A stretch of DNA of 64,000 nt from NCBI GenBank assembly GCA_951812925.1, contig OX638369.1, positions 3,968,001 to 4,032,000 of the forward strand. Direction: 5' to 3'. Position 1 is the stretch's first letter. Each line of letters begins with the position of its first letter. This document shows positions 11,346 to 22,860 of the stretch, piece by piece. The translations under genes and the position numbers were made by a program. Below the pieces are notes generated by a model. It did no database searches. It was not told where the DNA came from and was given only the letters and a program-made list of their open reading frames with translations. This DNA comes from Calliopum simillimum. Lineage: Eukaryota > Arthropoda > Insecta > Diptera > Lauxaniidae.

Positions 11346-12365
11346 AGCGCTAGAAATTTTTCCTCTTGGGTATTAATGAAAATATGTGTGTATGTGTGTT
11401 TATTATGCATGTGTTTGTATATGACTCCCACAGGTGGTGTTCAAAATGTTGTGTTGTTTTTATAAAACGTGGCTTCTTCTCTTTTTTTTGCAATCAACGC
11501 AGAAGGTTTTCTTTCGCACACATACATATACATATACAAGAACATAAACTTACATATGTATTAGTAGTAGCTAAAAACAACAACAAAAGCAATAGCACAC
11601 AGTGCCAACAGCAACAACAAAAAGCATAAATTTAATTAAATCACCCGGTATGCGCCCGGAGGTGCTTCATTTACGCAGACACTTGTGCTCCATTCATTAG
11701 CAGCAATAAATTTTTAGACAACATACAGATAAACACATCCTTGCACTGTAAAAAAGTAAGTCAAAAAGTGGTATTTTGAGTACTATGGTATCGATTTGGT
11801 TATACAATTTTGACAAGAAAGATAAGTAAGGAACTTTCATGATTCTAAAAGGTCATAGACAGCCCATATGGATGAAGATATTTTATTTACAGAGCTTTTA
11901 GAAACCTAGAAAGTGAGCGCGTGGCTGTAGCTAAAGCTGATTTAGAGTATCCTGGGCCACACTGTATGAGATATCACTCTACAGGCAAAAAAAAAAAGTC
12001 CTCCGGACACTATATAATCTGAAGCATAATGATAAAGAAGTAAGTGTAAAATTTTCTTAAGAAAAGATTTATGATTTTTTGCTTGTTTTTTTTTTCCGAC
12101 ATTAGGATCGGAAGGTCTGAGGTCTGGTGAGTCAGTACTAGAACGGGGCACAGGATGTCAATAACTTCTGGAGCAAAAAAGAACGTGTTCTTGAGGCATT
12201 AATTTTGACACAACATACTTTAAGATCGGGCTGTAAATGTCGAAGACATGATGAAAAATGTTAATGAGCTATCAATATGCTCGGTCAAAAAAAAAAAAAA
12301 ATTTCGAGATAGCCTTGCAAAAATGCTTCGGATTCGATGGTGTACGGTGACTTGTTTTTCTGATA
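11346..12365. other. Gene-free DNA
   Basis: No gene is supported. CATA/TACA repeats lie near 11520-11545 and CAA/CAG near 11577-11625. From about 11930 the text resembles old transposon DNA but is not assigned. Confidence 0.45.
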
Positions 12366-12920
12366 CGGTCTACTGTACATTAGATCGGGTCGAAATTTAG
12401 ATTCATCCTGAAACCTACTCAAAAGTTGGAGGGACTCTTAAAAACCATATCTGCATAATTTTTTTTTCATTCTGAGAAAAACCAATGGAGCACTTTTGAT
12501 TCTACTGATGGCCTATTTTGGCTAAATAAACATGTTTTTTGATCATAAGTTTTTTTTTTCATTAGAAAATGAATAGCCAAGAGTATTTTAGAAATAAAGG
12601 TTATGTTCCTACAAAAATTTTGGCATTTATTTTTTTTTTTTTGGAGTATATCGATTTTTTTTACGTTTTTCAATAACGAGGTCGGAAAAAAGATTTTTTA
12701 CTCAGAAGAAAGGCATCTAACGAAAAAAGTGTGTACGGTAAAAATACTTAAAATTGTCTAAAAAATACGCGTAAATTTTTTCTGAATTTTTTGAGATATG
12801 TTCTAATTTTTCAAAACTTGGTCAAAAAAATTAAACAAAAAAAAAAAATTTTTTAAGTTTTGAGTTGAATTGTGGAATATTTTATTTTGCTTTATACAAA
12901 ATCGATTCGGTCTACTGTAC
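12366..12920. repeat. Dispersed repeat F3
   Basis: CGGTCTACTGTACAT occurs at both ends (12366 and about 12908). The segment 12404-12540, containing ACCAATGGAGCACTTTTGAT, recurs inverted at about 22673-22810. The segment 12676-12790 (TTTTTTACTCAGAAGAAAGG, ACGAAAAAAGTGTGTACGG, ATACGCGTAAA) recurs at 18892-18985, inverted at 19085-19210, and at 20962-21063. The pieces mix in different orders in each place. It has no coding sequence, and a DNA-transposon or foldback origin is inferred. Confidence 0.6.
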
Positions 12921-12989
12921 ATGTTCCCATATAAAGTATTGATGGCAATTTGAAAACGAACATATTATCAATGGAATGATTTCTTTAAC

Positions 12990-15120
12990 CCAACCTGCAT
13001 ACTTTTTCTCAGTGTATATGCAATGAAACAGACAGACACACCTTTGTGTTAATATCTGTGTGCTGATATGCGTATGTACTTATGTATGTGTGCTTACGTT
13101 GTTTCATGTGTCCCTTTGGTTTCATCATTTTTCTGCTTATCAGCTTACAATTTGTTGTGTTTTTTGTAGTTGTTGTTGTATTTTTTATTGCCTGCATTGT
13201 TGTTGTTGTTGTTGTTAATGCTGTTGACGTGTTTGTTACGTTTTATGACCCACGTTTTACTGTCACGTACGTGACTTTTTCACGCTTGTGGTTCCTGCAG
13301 CTGTCAACAATGAACAAAAACAACAACAACAGCAACAGCAACAACATCACTTCGCATATGAATTGTTTCCAAGGGTACCATTTGAAATGCAGGCGGCGAG
13401 GTTTAAGCCAAAAGTACAGCAACAACAACAACAACAGCAATAACGTATTGTTCATTAGTTGCATTAATGGGTTGCTTCTGGTGCGCGTTGTTGTTAGTGA
13501 TTGTGTTTTATCGCCATTTATTCTTTTTTTTTTTAATAAAACACAGAAAAAAAAACCCAATGAAATGGAAATCCAAAAAAATTTTAATAAATGAAAGAGG
13601 TCACCAAGGGAATTTATAACATTTTCATTTAGCTTTTTTTTCATTAATATGATCATAAAACCCTTTGCTTCTTATGTTTTTGAACATTTTGTTGTTTGTT
13701 TATGTTGTTTTACGTCTTTGAAGTATTATTTTCTTTTTTTTTAAATATTTTTTATCTTAGATGTCCTTTTATGTTTCAAGTAAACAAAATCTTTCTTTAA
13801 TAATTTATTTTCGTAATAGATACTTATGTGCTTATGAAAATGTTTATCATACGCCACATTAAGCGAATTAATATTTTGTCGCTTTTATATGAGTCATATT
13901 AAATTGTAACCATCATATCTTCATTTTCTCAAAAAGTGGGCTTATATCTGTGAAACGTCTCGATGAAAAAAATTGAAAAAAATCATAGATGCTAATCTCA
14001 ACTAGTACTATAAGACAAAAAGTTTCAAAAAATCCGAGACGCAAAAGTCAAGTGCTATCTGAAATGATATGTAATGCCACATATGTAAAATAGTGGCTTA
14101 TTATTCATATGCGAAGATTTCGATACAACTTTTCGTACATAAAAATATGCCAAAAATGTACATACATTAATATCTACAAAGAAAACAAAGAAAATTGAAT
14201 TCGCAACAAGATATGCAACATTTTTTTATTTTTGGCAGCAAGCAATGTCCCATTGCGCCACCGAGAGCACAAGACACACAACACAAATGAATTAAACAAA
14301 TTTAATGCAGTCATTAAAACAACAAATAGAACAAAAAACAGTTATAACAAAACGTCAACAGAGTGTAACAACAACAACAAACACATGCCAAACATGAGAA
14401 TTCAATTTTCCGCAATTTTCTTTTATAGTTTTGCCGCATTATAATAAAAATGCCAAAAAACCAGCAGCGGCAGCACTCACACTTTTGCAGCTCAATACTA
14501 ATTTTGGTAAATTTTATTTTGGTTTTGTTATTGTGAATGTTTGTTGCTATTGCTGTTGTTGCTTTTTTGTGCCAAACGCACTCAAACTTCAACATACACA
14601 TACATATGTAGTCAGTTACTCATATATGTACATATATATGTGTACATATTGTGGCAGCACTCAAGTGAGCGCACCTCCTGTCAGATTTTATGCTCTGCAC
14701 CCACTCATGGCATTTTAATACTAAAGCAGACACACACACACACTCACACATGCACATACAAATACACACGTACATCCACATGTGCATAAAATATATTAAA
14801 ATGCTCACAATTTTTATGGTTGTGTAATAAAAATAATTTCACTGTGCAGCACTGTCTAGCAGGAGCAGGAGCGAGCGAGCATACAATGAAAAATGTTTAG
14901 CAACAACAAAAACAACAAAAATACAAACTACAACAAATAATACTTTATGTGTAATTTTTTTGTGTATTTTTTTATATATTTTTATGTATATGTTTTTTTT
15001 TTTTTGCTGTTGTGGGTCCTCATCTGTCTGTTTGTCTGTCTGTCTCATACTTTTCATTGCGGATGGAATTTTGTGATTTTTAGCATATTGATGTTGTTGT
15101 TGTTGATATTTTTGTTGCAA
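12990..15120. other. Gene-free, trinucleotide-rich DNA
   Basis: GTT runs near 13165-13215 and 15092-15115, CAA/CAG runs near 13315-13440 and 14360-14385, and CA runs near 14730-14755 dominate. The longest open frames here (170 codons at 13082-13594 plus, 137 codons at 13243-13656 minus) consist of poly-Val/Ile, poly-Asn/Ser or poly-Leu from those repeats and have no domain. They are treated as chance frames. Confidence 0.6.
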
Positions 15121-15588
15121 TTAGGGTTACCAAGCATCTAGAACTTGGAGAAATTTTTTTTTTTTGAAAAATGCAACACATAACCATTTTTATTTTATAA
15201 TTCTATGTAGTAAAGAAATTTATGTTTGTTCAGACACTTGCTTAATAAACATATTAGGGTGGAGCGAATTTTGTTTTTTTTTTACGATTTTCGAAATGGG
15301 CCATTTGCGAAAAGATGCTTCATAATATATTTAATAAAAAATATTATTAGGACTTTTTGATATTTTAATGTTTTGTACTACCGCACACTGGTTCAAAATC
15401 CTCAAAAGCTGACCAAATGTCAAAAAAATAGTTTTTTTAATTTAAATTTTTATAGACTGTATTGTCTAACTGAAACTAATGGATCTCAAAAAATTGATAA
15501 GAAGGATCCAGGTATTTCTACAACACTTTTGGGATTGCTCCAAAACTACGCTTTTCAGATGCAAAACTCTATGAGTTGAAAGTAAAAA
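15121..15588. other. Unassigned, probably transposon-derived DNA
   Basis: No gene. The AGGGTTACCAAG at about 15124 and the inverted GTTGGCATCCCTGG at about 16656 could be the short ends of an old element into which the mini-me at 15589-16347 inserted, but the match is too short to claim. Confidence 0.3.
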
Positions 15589-16347
15589 CTAGTAAGGGTG
15601 TAACCTTTGGCCTGGCCAAACATTAAATACCCTACACTGCAGTATTTTTAAAATTTTGCTTATATGGGAGGTGCCACGCCCTCTTGTCCGAGTTCATACA
15701 GTTTTTGCTCAGAGCGTGCATTTACAGACCTTAGTATTTGAGTGAAATTTAGTGGGATTATCTCAAAAAACTCTTGCATTTTGAAACTTTCGCTTGTATG
15801 GGAGGGAGCGCCCTCTTCTACGATTTTACCCAGTTTTTGCTCAGAGCTTGTATTTATAGTTTTTAGCGTCTGAGTAAAATTTAGTTCGATTATCTCAAAA
15901 ACGCTTTCAGTATAGTGTTTTGAAGCTTTTGCTTATTTGGGAGGTACCTCGCCCTCTTATTCGAATTCGTTCAGTTTTTTTTTTTTCAGAGCTTGCGCTA
16001 ACATTTCGTAGTATTTATGTATATGTCCTAAAGTTGCATTTTGAATATATTTTTTGTATGGGCGGTAGGCGTGTCCGTTGACCGATTTTGATCATTTTCA
16101 ATCCCACGAGCTAACTTTGACGATGGAGGCAGTGTATTAAATTTCATTGAATTATCTTGCTCAGTTTTAACTGAAAGTGTATTTCCACGCACACCCAGCC
16201 ACCCAGTAAGACAGACGGACATGGCTATATCAACTCAGGAGGTGACGCTGACATAGAATGTATATACTTTTCTATATCTGTCACTCCTCCTTCTCCGCGT
16301 TACAAACGCAAGGACAAAGTGAATATACCCTGGGTGTGGGGTATAAT
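15589..16347 (-). mobile_element. Helitron-like mini-me/DINE-1 element, inverted full copy
   Basis: This is the reverse-complement copy of the repeat at 6150-6849. On the minus strand it runs from TTATACCCCACACCCAGGG through the core (GTTGATATAGCCATG, GTCCGTCTGTC) to the hairpin TTTGGCCAGGCCAAA, and ends CTTACTAG followed by T. Its body has two or three 'gggcgtggca'-like boxes (CACGCCCTCTT on the plus strand near 15674, variants near 15810 and 15950). No coding frame. Confidence 0.85.
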
Positions 16348-17839
16348 AAGTGTTCACTGTAAAAATTGTGTGGTTTCAGTAAACCTGAACCAATTTGAAT
16401 ATTTGAATATGGAATTTCTTTGTAAAAGAGAGTACTATCGAACTTTTAAGCTCAAAACTTGCAAAAAGTTATACGTTTTTGAAAATTGTGATAAACTTAA
16501 AATCAAAATATTTTACAAAAATAGTTAGCAATGATTGACTTGCGGAAAAATTTTAAAAAAATATTTATATACCTATAAAACGTGATTGGCGGAGCACTTT
16601 TTGCGCACTGGCCCATTTAAATTTTTGTTGCATAAAATGGTTTTTTAACCTAGTTGGCATCCCTGGATTAAGTTCAAAAGATGTACTGCACATGTTATTC
16701 ATAAATACTTTCATAAAATTTTATTTAAAATTCAAAAATTCACTAAGGAAGCATTAGCTCAATGCTCAACTTAAATGTTGGCAACTCTGTTCTGTCCGTA
16801 ATAGTTTAGTGAATTTGCGCTGCTTGTTGTTGTTGTTGCTGAGCATGTTATTATTTGTGAGCAGTTTATATGCTTTTAGTGAATGTCGGTTGCGACGATG
16901 GCGGCATTACTAAGCGGAACGAATTATCAGAAGTTACATACTTCAAATGGCACAAAAACTACACAGAGCCAACGCATAAGCGGGGAGGGTGGGGGTTAAA
17001 TTCATGGCTACCCTTTTTACTATAATTTTGTATAACATTGTGGCAACAAAAATTATTTCGAATTTTATTAGCGTAACAGGCAGAAAAGGAACATTAAACT
17101 TTGCAATTTCACAAATAATTTCATCCATTGAATAAGTGAAATACTTGAGTTTGTCCGAAAATAAAGAAAACATAATTAAATTAAACAAGAAGGAATTTCG
17201 AATCATTTTCAATTGGTTAATTTTAAAGTATTTTTATAATAGAAAATTTAAATTTTATTTGAAATTAAATTCTTTATGCTCGACTTAAAATAAAAATTTG
17301 AAGTTATTTTTTTATGAACAGAGGTCGAATGTATAAGTCATGTCCATATATTTTATAGTTGCAGCATTCAAAGTCTATTTGCAGCTTTCATACAGAGTAT
17401 GATGTGGTTATATGGAAAATCAATTGGAACAAATTGTGTTGGACTTATTTTATCATACATATGTAAGAGTATGTCAACAGTTTTAAATTCTTTTTCAAAT
17501 ATTTTTTTGATTTTTCAAATGTTTTTGCTTTTTTTAAAAATTCAGCATATTTTTTTTTTGTTTATTAAAATTTTTGAAGGAGGGACTAAGTACCCAAATC
17601 AAATTATTTTTTTTTTAGTAAGCTTATAAAAACTGCAAAATAAATTAATAAAGTAATTCTATAAATATAAAAATAAAATCCTTTCAAATTTATCAAAGAC
17701 ACACACTCTTTTGATTTCATAGGAACGTTGAACATTACAATTTGCGAAAATTTCCCAGTATTTTATTGTGTTGGTTATGGATTCGTAACCACTATTTTGT
17801 GTTTGGTGGTGAGTGTGCGTTGATGTTTATCTTTTTACT
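16348..17839. other. Gene-free AT-rich DNA
   Basis: No supported gene. It holds a GTT run near 16825-16838, a patch with GACGATGGCGGCATT near 16895, and long T-rich low-complexity DNA at 17490-17610. Short hydrophobic open frames follow the T-rich composition. Confidence 0.5.
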
Positions 17840-18332
17840 ACCTTTCGCTTCACTTTACTCCCACTTTACTACTACCTCAATAAAACTTGACTATTCCTTC
17901 AAAACCTTTTCACTTCTACTTCACTTCACTGCACTTTCAAACTTTTCTTTTTTCACTTTGCACTTTTCGCTTTTCACTTTTTATTTTTCCTTTTTCAATT
18001 TTCTTTTTGCACTTATCACTTTTCACTTATCACTTTTTATTTATCAATTATCATTTTTCACTTTTCACTTCTCTCTTTTCACTTATCACTTTTCACTTAT
18101 CACTTTTCACTTATCACTTCTCATTTGTCGATTATTAATTATTAATTATCTCTTATCATTTTTCACTTTTCAGATAATACTTTTCACTTATCACTTTTCA
18201 CTTATCACTTATTATTTTTCACGTTTCATTTAACAGTTATCACTTATCACTTCTCATTTATCGATTATTAACTATAACTTTTCATTCTTTTTTTCAATTT
18301 TCACTTTTCACTTATCATTTTTCACTTAGCAT
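17840..18332. repeat. Degenerate CACTTATCACTTTT minisatellite
   Basis: About 490 bp is built from a 10-bp half-unit that alternates CACTTTT and CACTTAT blocks, for example TCACTTATCACTTTTCAC repeated many times. The order is purest from about 18000 to 18260 and decays to the left. The 163-codon and 83-codon open frames inside it encode only F/L/S/H/Y-rich repeats and are by-products. The array ends exactly where the mini-me copy at 18333 begins. Confidence 0.85.
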
Positions 18333-19660
18333 TTTTTATACCCTACACCCAGGGTATATTCACTTTGTCCTTCCATTTGTAACGCAGAGAAGGAGGCGTG
18401 GCAGATATAGAAAAGTATATATGAAGCAAAACACGCCAAGTGTACCAGGTTTAAATTTTTTTGTCTCCGATTTCGCTCAAATTTGGCAATATGGTAGATC
18501 CGGTGTGCAACAATCCGGGAGGATTTGGTCCTAGTACCATTTGTTGTTAAAATACAGGGTGTTGAAGATGGCGTTTTTAGTCATTTTCATGAAAAGGGTG
18601 TTTTTTCAAAAATTTGTAGCTTACACTAAAGTTTGTAAAGTTATAAATCTAAGTTAGTGGTCCCATTCATTTTGAAGTGTTCTTTTTATAACAAAATATT
18701 TCTTGGTGAAAAAATTTTTTTTTCACCATAATTTTTTACACTTAAAAATACTTTTGAATTTTTTTTAAAAAAACCCCCCTTCGATTTTTTTTAAAAGTAC
18801 TTTAAGTTAAAGCATGATTTATAAGCTTTAAAATGATCTATGACTCAAGATGGGATTCAGACGCTACATGGGTGTTTTTGGCTTTTGAACGCCCGCTGAA
18901 GGCAAAAATCTTTTTGTACTCGAGAGGAAAGCATCTTACGTAAAAAGTGTACTAGGCAAAAAATACGTGTGGTTTTTTTTTTTGGAATTTTTTTGAAAAT
19001 TTTTTTTTTCCTTTCAATAATTTTTGCAAAAATTTTTAATGAAAAAATGTTTCAAAAATTATTCAAAAAAAAAAAGTTTTAAAAAATTCCAAAAATATTC
19101 ACACGTATTCCTTAGACGATTCTTAGCATTTTTTGCCTAGTACACTTTTTACGTAAGATGCTTTCCTCTCGAGTTAAAAAAGATTTTTGCCTTCAGCGGG
19201 CGTTCAAAAGCCAAAAACACCCATGTAGCGTCTGAATCCCATCTTGAGTCATACATCATTTTAAAGCTAAAACTAACCATGATAATTCAATGAAATTCAA
19301 TGCGTTGGCTTTGTCGTAAAAGATACCTTGTGGGATTGAAAATGAGCGAAATCGGTCAACGGACACGCTTACCGCCCATACAAAAAATATATTCAAAATG
19401 CAACTTTAGGAGTGTTTTTCAAAACAATTTAACCAAAATTCACTCAAATACTACGAACCTTTTATATAAGCAAAAGCTTTAAAACTCTATACTAAATGCG
19501 TTTTTTGAGATAATCAAACGAAATTTTACTCAGACACTAAGAACTATAAATGCAAGCTCTCAACAAGAACTGGGTAAAATCGGACAAGAGGGCGTGGCAC
19601 CTCCGTTATAAGCAAAAGCTTCAAAACGTTTTACTAAAAACATTTTTTGAGATGGGCCCA
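18333..19660 (+). mobile_element. mini-me/DINE-1 copy split by an inverted-repeat insertion
   Basis: The head (18333-18424, ATACCCTACACCCAGGGTA to AGAAAAGTATATATGA) and the body (about 19272-19660, from GATAATTCAATGAAATTCAA to GGGCGTGGCACCTCC) are the two halves of the repeat at 6150-6849. Between them lie about 850 bp of foreign sequence (next entry). The (GTCY)n part and the 3' hairpin are missing. Confidence 0.75.
18824..19268. repeat. Near-perfect long inverted repeat
   Basis: The left arm (18824 to about 18975) and the right arm (about 19090-19268, inverted) are almost identical for over 140 bp, including ACTCAAGATGGGATTCAGAC, GCCCGCTGAAGGCAAAAATC and AAAGCATCTTACGTAAAAAG. The right arm has about 25 nt extra (GAATCGTCTAAGG on its own strand). 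The loop is A/T-rich, about 110 nt. The inner third of each arm is the F3 repeat. The identity shows a recent duplication or gene-conversion-like event. A transcript would form a long hairpin. Confidence 0.85.
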
Positions 19661-20673
19661 TTTTTGGAGCCTAAGTTAATGATGACAACAAGGTCATCTC
19701 CCATATCTTACATAACCTAACCTCCTCGACCCTCCACGTAAATAGAATTTATTTATTTGAAACATCAGTATTTTGTTCGAAGCTTTTGTTTGATATTTTA
19801 GCACAAGCAAACCTTACGGCTTAGAAAATGATGGGGAGAAGTTTTGTTTTGGATACGAACTTAGTTTGCCGAATACAATAAATGATATTTTGAGTCACAG
19901 TTACGTTTTTCATTTACTTAGTTTAAGCACTCATACGTTTAATTAGCTGACTCAAATATACACAAGCAATTATTTTCCAAATCTCTAAATCAAAATGAAG
20001 AGACTAACGCGGCCATTACTAATATACCCATCGCTGCCAGTCAGTGTATTCCTTCTAATTGCTAACATTTATGCGCCTCGTTTTACTTCTAATTAATATC
20101 ATTGCTAACTTTGGTCATGTTCATTTGCCTGTGCAATTGGCTCTTTTGACGCTTTTTCTTCATTAGTGTCGTTGGATGGCATTTGATGCGTGAGCTGAGC
20201 ATAAAAAGGAATCCATTTAAGCGTAAAACTCGGCTTATGCTTGTGATAAATGTGGCGCATACAATGTTACGCATAAGCCCATATCAAAAAAAGAAAAAAA
20301 AGAAAAATCTCATCTCTGCACATGTGTGCCATAAATCGTGATAAAGTCAAAGTTTTAGCCGCGTTGCAGCTCAAATGTCAACCAACTGAAGTAATAATAC
20401 TTTACGAATTGGTTTGATGCCCGCAATGGATGTAGCTTCAATGCTGCTGTAGGTAATGCAATTGAAGGTGACGGAAAAAACAACGCATACATTTAGTTGA
20501 CAGCAACAGTAAAATATAACATTTTTGAATTGTCTTGTAAAGGGTGATTGATGGAAATGCATTTAGAAGAGAAGTGAAAAATTAAAGAGACTTTTAATTA
20601 AAACTTTTCGGACTGGATCGTGTAAGTGGTGAATGTGAGTATCCAGACTGAATTGCAATTTTCCTACAAACCT
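19661..20673. other. Gene-free DNA
   Basis: No gene, RNA or repeat recognised beyond short AAAG runs near 20288-20304. Confidence 0.5.
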
Positions 20674-21128
20674 ATTAGTCTAAGAGTCAGCGCTTAAAAA
20701 CAACTTTGCGTTTCTAAAAGCTGGTTTTGTTACAGTTGATTATAGTAATTGTGTACACCAAAAAAGTGTCGGTCAGTCAAGCGAACTGTAGAACAGGCGG
20801 CTAATACTTATATGGTCTCAAACATGTTATAATTTCGATGATGATCAAATTAATTTCTAAAGGCTGAAAATTGTTATACAGACTGTAAAATGCATATAAA
20901 AAACAATTATGTCGGTCAGTCAGCTAAACGTAGAAACAAGGCTGGTCAGCAGCCCCGTGGAAGGCAAAACACTTTTTTTACTCAAGAAGGTGGCATCTTA
21001 CGAAAAATGTGTACACGGCATAAAATGCTTAGAATCGTCCAAGGAATACGTGTAAATTGTAAATAACTGTAACAAAACCAGCTTTTAGAAACGCAAAGTT
21101 GTTTTCAAGCGCTAGCTCTTAGACTATT
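20674..21128. mobile_element. Foldback/TIR element, about 450 bp
   Basis: Inverted ends of about 65 bp: TTAGTCTAAGAG and then ACAACTTTGCGTTTCTAAAA, GCTGGTTTTGTTACAGTT occur on the left and in reverse complement on the right (21068-21128). The interior has GTCGGTCAGTCA twice (20769 and 20911) and an F3 segment (20962-21063). No coding frame. Confidence 0.8.
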
Positions 21129-22670
21129 CGTTTACGCGGGGAAATGCGTAAACTTTTACTCCTAAACTCCAGTTTGATTCTTTGACGAACACAACACTAC
21201 TCACCTGCTCGATCTGTAACTACTCGTTACAGACGATGATCAAAACTTGAAAAATGTATAGAATGCTTTTTAGCGCTGAAGAGTGTTGCCGTCTCGCTCA
21301 CTCGAATGCAATATTAATTGCTGACAATTGCACATTTTCTCAACTTGAAGTCTAAAGTTCAAGTTGGGAAAAATCCTCACTCGTTGATAATATCCAACAC
21401 CGAAAACAACGGCAGAAATTTCTATAAGTTAAATTTTGATAAATATCCATTTTTATTCCTATTAAGTTCTTTTTTAAATAAATGTTAAAATTTAAGTAAA
21501 GTTAAAAGTCTCGAGTTTTTCATTATTCTGTCGGAAAATTTTCTCGTTTTGTTTCAAGTAATACGCTTTTTGTAGACGTCATTTTTGCCTGTATCAACGA
21601 CTTCTGGTAATTTTCATCAACTCATGGTCATCTTCGGCGACTCATGGTCACATCCAGGGACTCCTGATCTTCTCCATAACAACAACGTAACCTCCATCGA
21701 GTGTATGCCCAGTGGGGTTAGAGCTTCTCTACGGTCATTGCAGGTGCAGCAGCCAAAGCGGTGTCTTCAAAGGTATTCCCTTTAAATTTGTGTTATATCT
21801 TTATATAGCAAAAGCTATAAATTTTAGTCCCCGACCAAACACTATTAGTTGATATCGTTTGTTTTAATTAAATTTTTAATCTCACGTTTCTTCGCTTTCT
21901 CTTTCCAAATTATAGTGGTTTCTTACTTCTTTTTCTTATGTTAAGCATCTCTTATTAGTTGATTTTACTGTACCCTGTATTATGTGATACCTTTGCTTAA
22001 GGGGATTTGCCTGCGTTGAATTAAAACCGAAAAACACGTTTTCGTACTTAGGAGGCGCACGCTGTCATGGCCATGTTTTAGCTGTTACCAACTTTATATG
22101 TGTGTGGTGTGTGCGCTTATGTGTGTATGCGTATGTGTGTAACTCACCATTAGATGTAATAAAATTTATTATTGTTGTTGTGGTTGTTTCCTTTTTTTTC
22201 TTGCTGTATTTTTTTGCCGGTGTTCACCTATCCACGCGCATATAATTTCTAATTAACTTTTTGCCGAAGGTGTTTCGTTTCAACGCCACAGTGCACCAGC
22301 AAAGTGAGATAGAGATAAATTGAACCGCACAGCGCGCCAAGGTAGCGAGTTCGTCATCGTAAAAAAATATTTGTACACAACTTTTACGAGATCCCATGGG
22401 TGCACAAATTACGTACAACAACATGAATAGCAGAAAAATAAAAAAAGAAAAAACAAAAACCGTTAATTACGAATATAAAAAATAAAACATATAAACAAAA
22501 AGTAAAAGAAATATCTACAACAAACATAAGAAATATGCGTTTTTGCAGTTTTATATGTAGTGGTGAGAATTTATTTTTGCATGAATACAGAGCAACAACA
22601 AGATTAGCAATAACAGCAACTTACACCTAGAGTTCTTTAATATTCGAGCAGAAGGAGGCTTTTTGTTCAC
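21129..22670. other. Gene-free DNA
   Basis: No supported gene. A GT/GTAT microsatellite patch lies near 22095-22140. The 66-codon frame at 21585-21785 resembles no family I know. Confidence 0.5.
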
Positions 22671-22860
22671 CAAAATCATGTATTTTTAGCCAAAATGGCC
22701 CTTCAGAGGAATCAAAAGTGCTCCATTGGTTTTTCTCGGAATGAAAGAAAAAATGATGCAGATATCGTTTTTAAGAGTCCATCTAACTTTTGAGTCAGTT
22801 TCGGGATGATTTTATTTTGCTTCATAAAAAATCGACCCGGTCTACTGGGCATAGATGCAT
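22671..22860 (-). repeat. F3 repeat fragment, inverted copy
   Basis: The reverse complement of 22673-22800 matches 12404-12540 (ACCAATGGAGCACTTTTGAT, ACTCTTAAAAA, ATATCTGCAT). It then runs into TTTTATTTTGCTTCATAAAA and CGGTCTACTGGGCAT, which in the 12-kb copy lie about 350 bp away. It is therefore a rearranged or internally deleted member. Confidence 0.7.

Noticed and set aside
13082..13656. Long open frames on both strands (170 and 137 codons)
   Set aside because: They are made of homopolymer-like Val/Ile, Asn/Ser and Leu runs from GTT and CAA repeats, overlap on opposite strands, and show no domain.
15124..16670. Possible old transposon with AGGGTTACCAAG / GTTGGCATCCCTGG ends
   Set aside because: The inverted match is too short and imperfect to separate from chance.
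17742..18233. 163-codon plus frame
   Set aside because: It lies mostly in the CACTT minisatellite; its F/L/S/H/Y repeats follow the DNA repeat.
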